A stretch of DNA of 64,000 nt. Origin: Aestuariispira insulae (GTDB taxonomy: Bacteria; Pseudomonadota; Alphaproteobacteria; UBA8366; Aestuariispiraceae). A program made the position numbers and the translations under genes. This document shows, one piece after another, positions 61,625 to 64,000 of this stretch. Under the pieces are notes generated by a model that saw only the letters and a list, made by a program, of their open reading frames with translations, was not told the origin of the DNA and made no database searches. Positions within the stretch are counted from its first letter, which is position 1. Every line of letters begins with the position of its first letter. The stretch spans positions 350,842 through 414,841 of the forward strand of contig NZ_QRDW01000004.1 of the NCBI RefSeq assembly GCF_003385955.1, in the 5' to 3' direction.

Positions 61625-64000
61625 TTACGCACTGGCCACGGAATAATTCGTCGTTTGTGTCGCATTGTTCCAGATATTGTCCAGTGCCGTCTTCTCTGCC
61701 GCGGTCAACCCGCTGGAGAAACCGGCCGATGCCGATCCCCGGCTGTACCCCGCCATGGCAGACACCAGACTCGCAATATCCGATGCTGACAGCAAACTGG
61801 CCGTTTTGGCTGTATCGTCATAATCAAACGCCAGCTCGGTTTGATGGTCAGAGGATTGGAACCAGTTCTGGATCGTCAACAATCCGACCTCATAATCCGG
61901 CTGCGTCGGATTAGCAGCGCTGTCCCAACGGTCAATCTCGATCACCAGGTCATCGTTATTCTGACTGAACCAGATCTTGTCCTTGTCCAATCCGGAACCG
62001 AGCACCAAACGGTCGCCCTGGTCGATGGCCCCATGTTTGTCCTCCAGATCGCGCACCTCGACGGTCTTGATGTTTTCTGTGATGACAAAGGTGTCATTGC
62101 CCTTGTTCGCATCACTGTCTTCCGATCTGTCGCCATAGACCTTGTTTTCCAGGCCGCCCAGATAGATCGTGTCATTGCCGCGGCCGCCGGACAGGTAATT
62201 GCCCTGACCGTCCGCGCTGCCGACCAGCACGTCATCGCCTTCCTGGGTGTCGAGATAGTTACCCGCCCCGGCCGCGATCGCCACATCGGTACCGCCGCCG
62301 AAATAGGTCATGGAGGCAAAACCGATATTGATGACATAATCGTTGCCGCCGCCCAGGTTATAGATGTTGTTCTGACCGACACCGATCAGGAAATCATCCC
62401 CGTCACCGCCATACATGTAGTTATTGCTGCCAAGGGCCACCAGCATGTCATTCTGGCTGCCGCCCACAATGGTGTTGGAATTGCCGACCGCCATCATGAA
62501 GTTTTCGCCGCTGACACCCTTGATCCGGTTATTCTGGCCAAGCGCGATCAAGACATCGTCGCCAGCATCGCCACGGACCGAGTTATATTGGCCCAGTGCC
62601 AGGATCATGTCATCGCCGTTGCCGCCAAAGAGACGGTTGTCATTGCCCCAGCCCAACGCAACATCACGCCCGTCACCACCAAGGAACCGGTTCTTCTCAC
62701 CGAGCAGGACCGCCATGTCGCCCCCTGCCCCGCCAAAGACATAGTTCAGCTCGCCAACACCGAGGATCAGGTCTCCGTCATTCTGGAGAATGCCCATCTT
62801 CTCGTAATAATCCTTCATCTCATTCAGCCAGCTGCCATCCGCATCGGCGGAACCTGTGAAATAGTTCCACAAATTAGGCACCCAGGTGCCCATGCTGGCA
62901 AAGACCGAGAGATCCGGAATGGCACTGATCAGCTGCGGACCGCCGCTGTTCCAGCCGGAGAAGGCATCGCCGATCTTGCCGGACTCATAGCCCCGTGCAC
63001 CAGACTGATCCGCCGCATCAGTATAGCCATTGCCATCCACATCCGGACTGCCTTGGTTCCATTCGGTGCCTTTGGCCACCAGATCGCCATACCAATCGCC
63101 GTTGGAAATGCCATTTACAACATCCGAGATATAGTTGATCGGTGTACCGATGCCCGAAATGATGGCACTGGGAACCTTAAACTCCACATAAGGCATGCCA
63201 GCGGCCAATCCTGCCCAGGCCTCATCCACTTTGGAACCATCATGACTGACCGAGCCATCCGCGCCGCCAGAGAGGCCGGTCAGGCTACCGATGGTGCCGG
63301 ACGGTGCCAACGCCCCGATATCAATGCCGGCCATGGCCATCAAGCCGCCGATCCCCGGGATATTCTGCAGGCTCCAGACCTGGTTATCCGACCGCCACAG
63401 CATGTTGATGTCGTAATCCAGGATCGAGGTCCAGGTATCGCCAAAGACAAAGTTATTTTTCCCGATCGCCAGGATAACATCAGATCCCTGGCCGCCAAAC
63501 AGAACGTTACCGGTGGTGTTTTTCATGCCTTTCAGGAGGTTTTCCTTGGTCAGATCCTTGGTTTTCTCCTTCCAGTAATTGCTCAGATCCTCCTTGCTCG
63601 GCAGGGACATATTCTTGGTTTTGGTCCAGGCATCCTTCCATTGCGCAGAATAGGTCGCCATGGAGGCACTCGGGGTCAACAGATTGAACCCGCCCGGATT
63701 GGGTTTGAACGGATAGTTCCGGCCCATGATCGGGTTGCCGTTGGCATCTTTCTTGGTATTGCCAAACGCATCCACCTGCTCAACCTTCGGGAACGGGTTC
63801 AAGACAGCCGGGTCAAGGCGGATCTTGGGATCGATCGCCAGAATCACATCATTGGATGTGCCCTGGTTATAGATGATGTTCCGGCTGCCCATGACCACTT
63901 GAATGCCTTCCAGCGCCCGGTAGGTCTTGCCAAAGGGCAGCGGCATGTTGACCGCCTGCTTGGTGCCATCGGCATCACCGATCCGCACCATGATATTGTT
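61625..64000 (-). CDS. RTX-like calcium-binding protein with 18-residue repeats, C-terminal part
   Basis: The frame stays open to the window end (the first codons read N-N-I-M-V-R-I-G), so the N-terminal part lies outside; at least 790 residues are visible. From about 62130 to 62790 there are around twelve tandem repeats of 18 residues with the pattern xGxDhhhhxGxxNxhhxGG. The GGxGxD half is a classical RTX turn, while the other half (LGxxNxhh) is a variant. Isolated copies occur near 63450-63510 and at the N-terminal edge. A calcium loop-like DVDGNGYTDAADQ is at about 63010-63045. The end of the protein (QNNDDLVIEIDRW... to the Ala-rich tail) is typical of haemolysin-type secreted proteins. 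Type I secretion is inferred; no hlyB/D genes are in the window. Confidence 0.85.
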   Translation of the reverse strand, partial: NNIMVRIGDADGTKQAVNMPLPFGKTYRALEGIQVVMGSRNIIYNQGTSNDVILAIDPKIRLDPAVLNPFPKVEQVDAFGNTKKDANGNPIMGRNYPFKPNPGGFNLLTPSASMATYSAQWKDAWTKTKNMSLPSKEDLSNYWKEKTKDLTKENLLKGMKNTTGNVLFGGQGSDVILAIGKNNFVFGDTWTSILDYDINMLWRSDNQVWSLQNIPGIGGLMAMAGIDIGALAPSGTIGSLTGLSGGADGSVSHDGSKVDEAWAGLAAGMPYVEFKVPSAIISGIGTPINYISDVVNGISNGDWYGDLVAKGTEWNQGSPDVDGNGYTDAADQSGARGYESGKIGDAFSGWNSGGPQLISAIPDLSVFASMGTWVPNLWNYFTGSADADGSWLNEMKDYYEKMGILQNDGDLILGVGELNYVFGGAGGDMAVLLGEKNRFLGGDGRDVALGWGNDNRLFGGNGDDMILALGQYNSVRGDAGDDVLIALGQNNRIKGVSGENFMMAVGNSNTIVGGSQNDMLVALGSNNYMYGGDGDDFLIGVGQNNIYNLGGGNDYVINIGFASMTYFGGGTDVAIAAGAGNYLDTQEGDDVLVGSADGQGNYLSGGRGNDTIYLGGLENKVYGDRSEDSDANKGNDTFVITENIKTVEVRDLEDKHGAIDQGDRLVLGSGLDKDKIWFSQNNDDLVIEIDRWDSAANPTQPDYEVGLLTIQNWFQSSDHQTELAFDYDDTAKTASLLSASDIASLVSAMAGYSRGSASAGFSSGLTAAEKTALDNIWNNATQTTNYSVASA

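Noticed and set aside
62130..62790. 54-bp repeats considered as a CRISPR array or minisatellite
   Set aside because: The repeats stay in frame, vary in sequence and encode the 18-residue protein repeat. No constant repeat and unique spacer pattern is seen.

Overview
The window looks like chromosomal DNA of a free-living alphaproteobacterium. The evidence is gene content and order typical of that class: nagZ-scpA-scpB, tatABC-serS-pcm-LysM/M23, yajC-secD-secF followed by two complex I assembly-factor homologues, gyrA-coaD, recG/sdhE-mfd, and tmk-holB-metG-tatD-MBL hydrolase. DUF2336 and PAS proteins of the kind common in Rhodospirillales/Sneathiellales-like bacteria add to this. Genus cannot be fixed from the sequence alone. 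No insertion sequence, prophage, CRISPR array or integration site was seen, and almost all of the window is dense housekeeping sequence.

Layout. 1-12.3 kb: partial nagZ, scpAB, an orphan ABC ATPase, the Tat translocase, serS, pcm, a degenerate LytM lipoprotein, an AAA ATPase and yajC-secDF. 12.3-21.1 kb: Mth938-like and NDUFAF6-like proteins flanking a squalene/phytoene synthase-like protein, two periplasmic solute-binding-like proteins, trmFO, an SMR efflux protein and uvrA. 21.4-28.5 kb: a branched-chain amino-acid type ABC importer (livG-F-H-M on +) with its binding protein (livK on -) separated by a chemoreceptor. 28.6-33.5 kb: ssb, gyrA, coaD and two small genes. 33.4-38.5 kb: a PAS-GGDEF-EAL enzyme coupled to DUF2336, tRNA-Lys and a Crp/Fnr regulator. 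38.5-48.7 kb: DUF502, recG, sdhE, mfd, a FrnE-type oxidoreductase, a PopA/PleD-like protein, an SDR and infA. 48.9-51.7 kb: a small gene, a PAS protein, tRNA-Ser and a catalytically dead GGDEF-EAL protein. 51.8-60.3 kb: cell-wall genes (mltB-like, rlpA, dacA-like) running into tmk-holB-metG-tatD-MBL. 60.3-64 kb: small orphan genes and the C-terminal part of a large RTX-like protein that continues past the window end.

Themes. Protein export (Tat, Sec accessory), cell-wall remodelling (LytM, lytic transglycosylase, RlpA, DD-carboxypeptidase) and DNA maintenance (UvrA, RecG, Mfd, Ssb, GyrA, HolB) dominate. Four genes between 33 and 52 kb relate to cyclic-di-GMP or PAS signalling. Only one of them has intact GGDEF and EAL motifs. 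The other two GGDEF-family proteins have lost their catalytic residues, and one of those keeps a perfectly spaced inhibitory (I) site.

The least ordinary items are the 18-residue-period RTX-like protein, the dead REC-REC-GGDEF protein with intact I-site, the fully degenerate GGDEF-EAL protein, a two-gene orphan operon at 60.8-61.5 kb, and a solute-binding gene whose best-placed start codon is ATC. I found no clear evidence of a wholly new multi-gene system.
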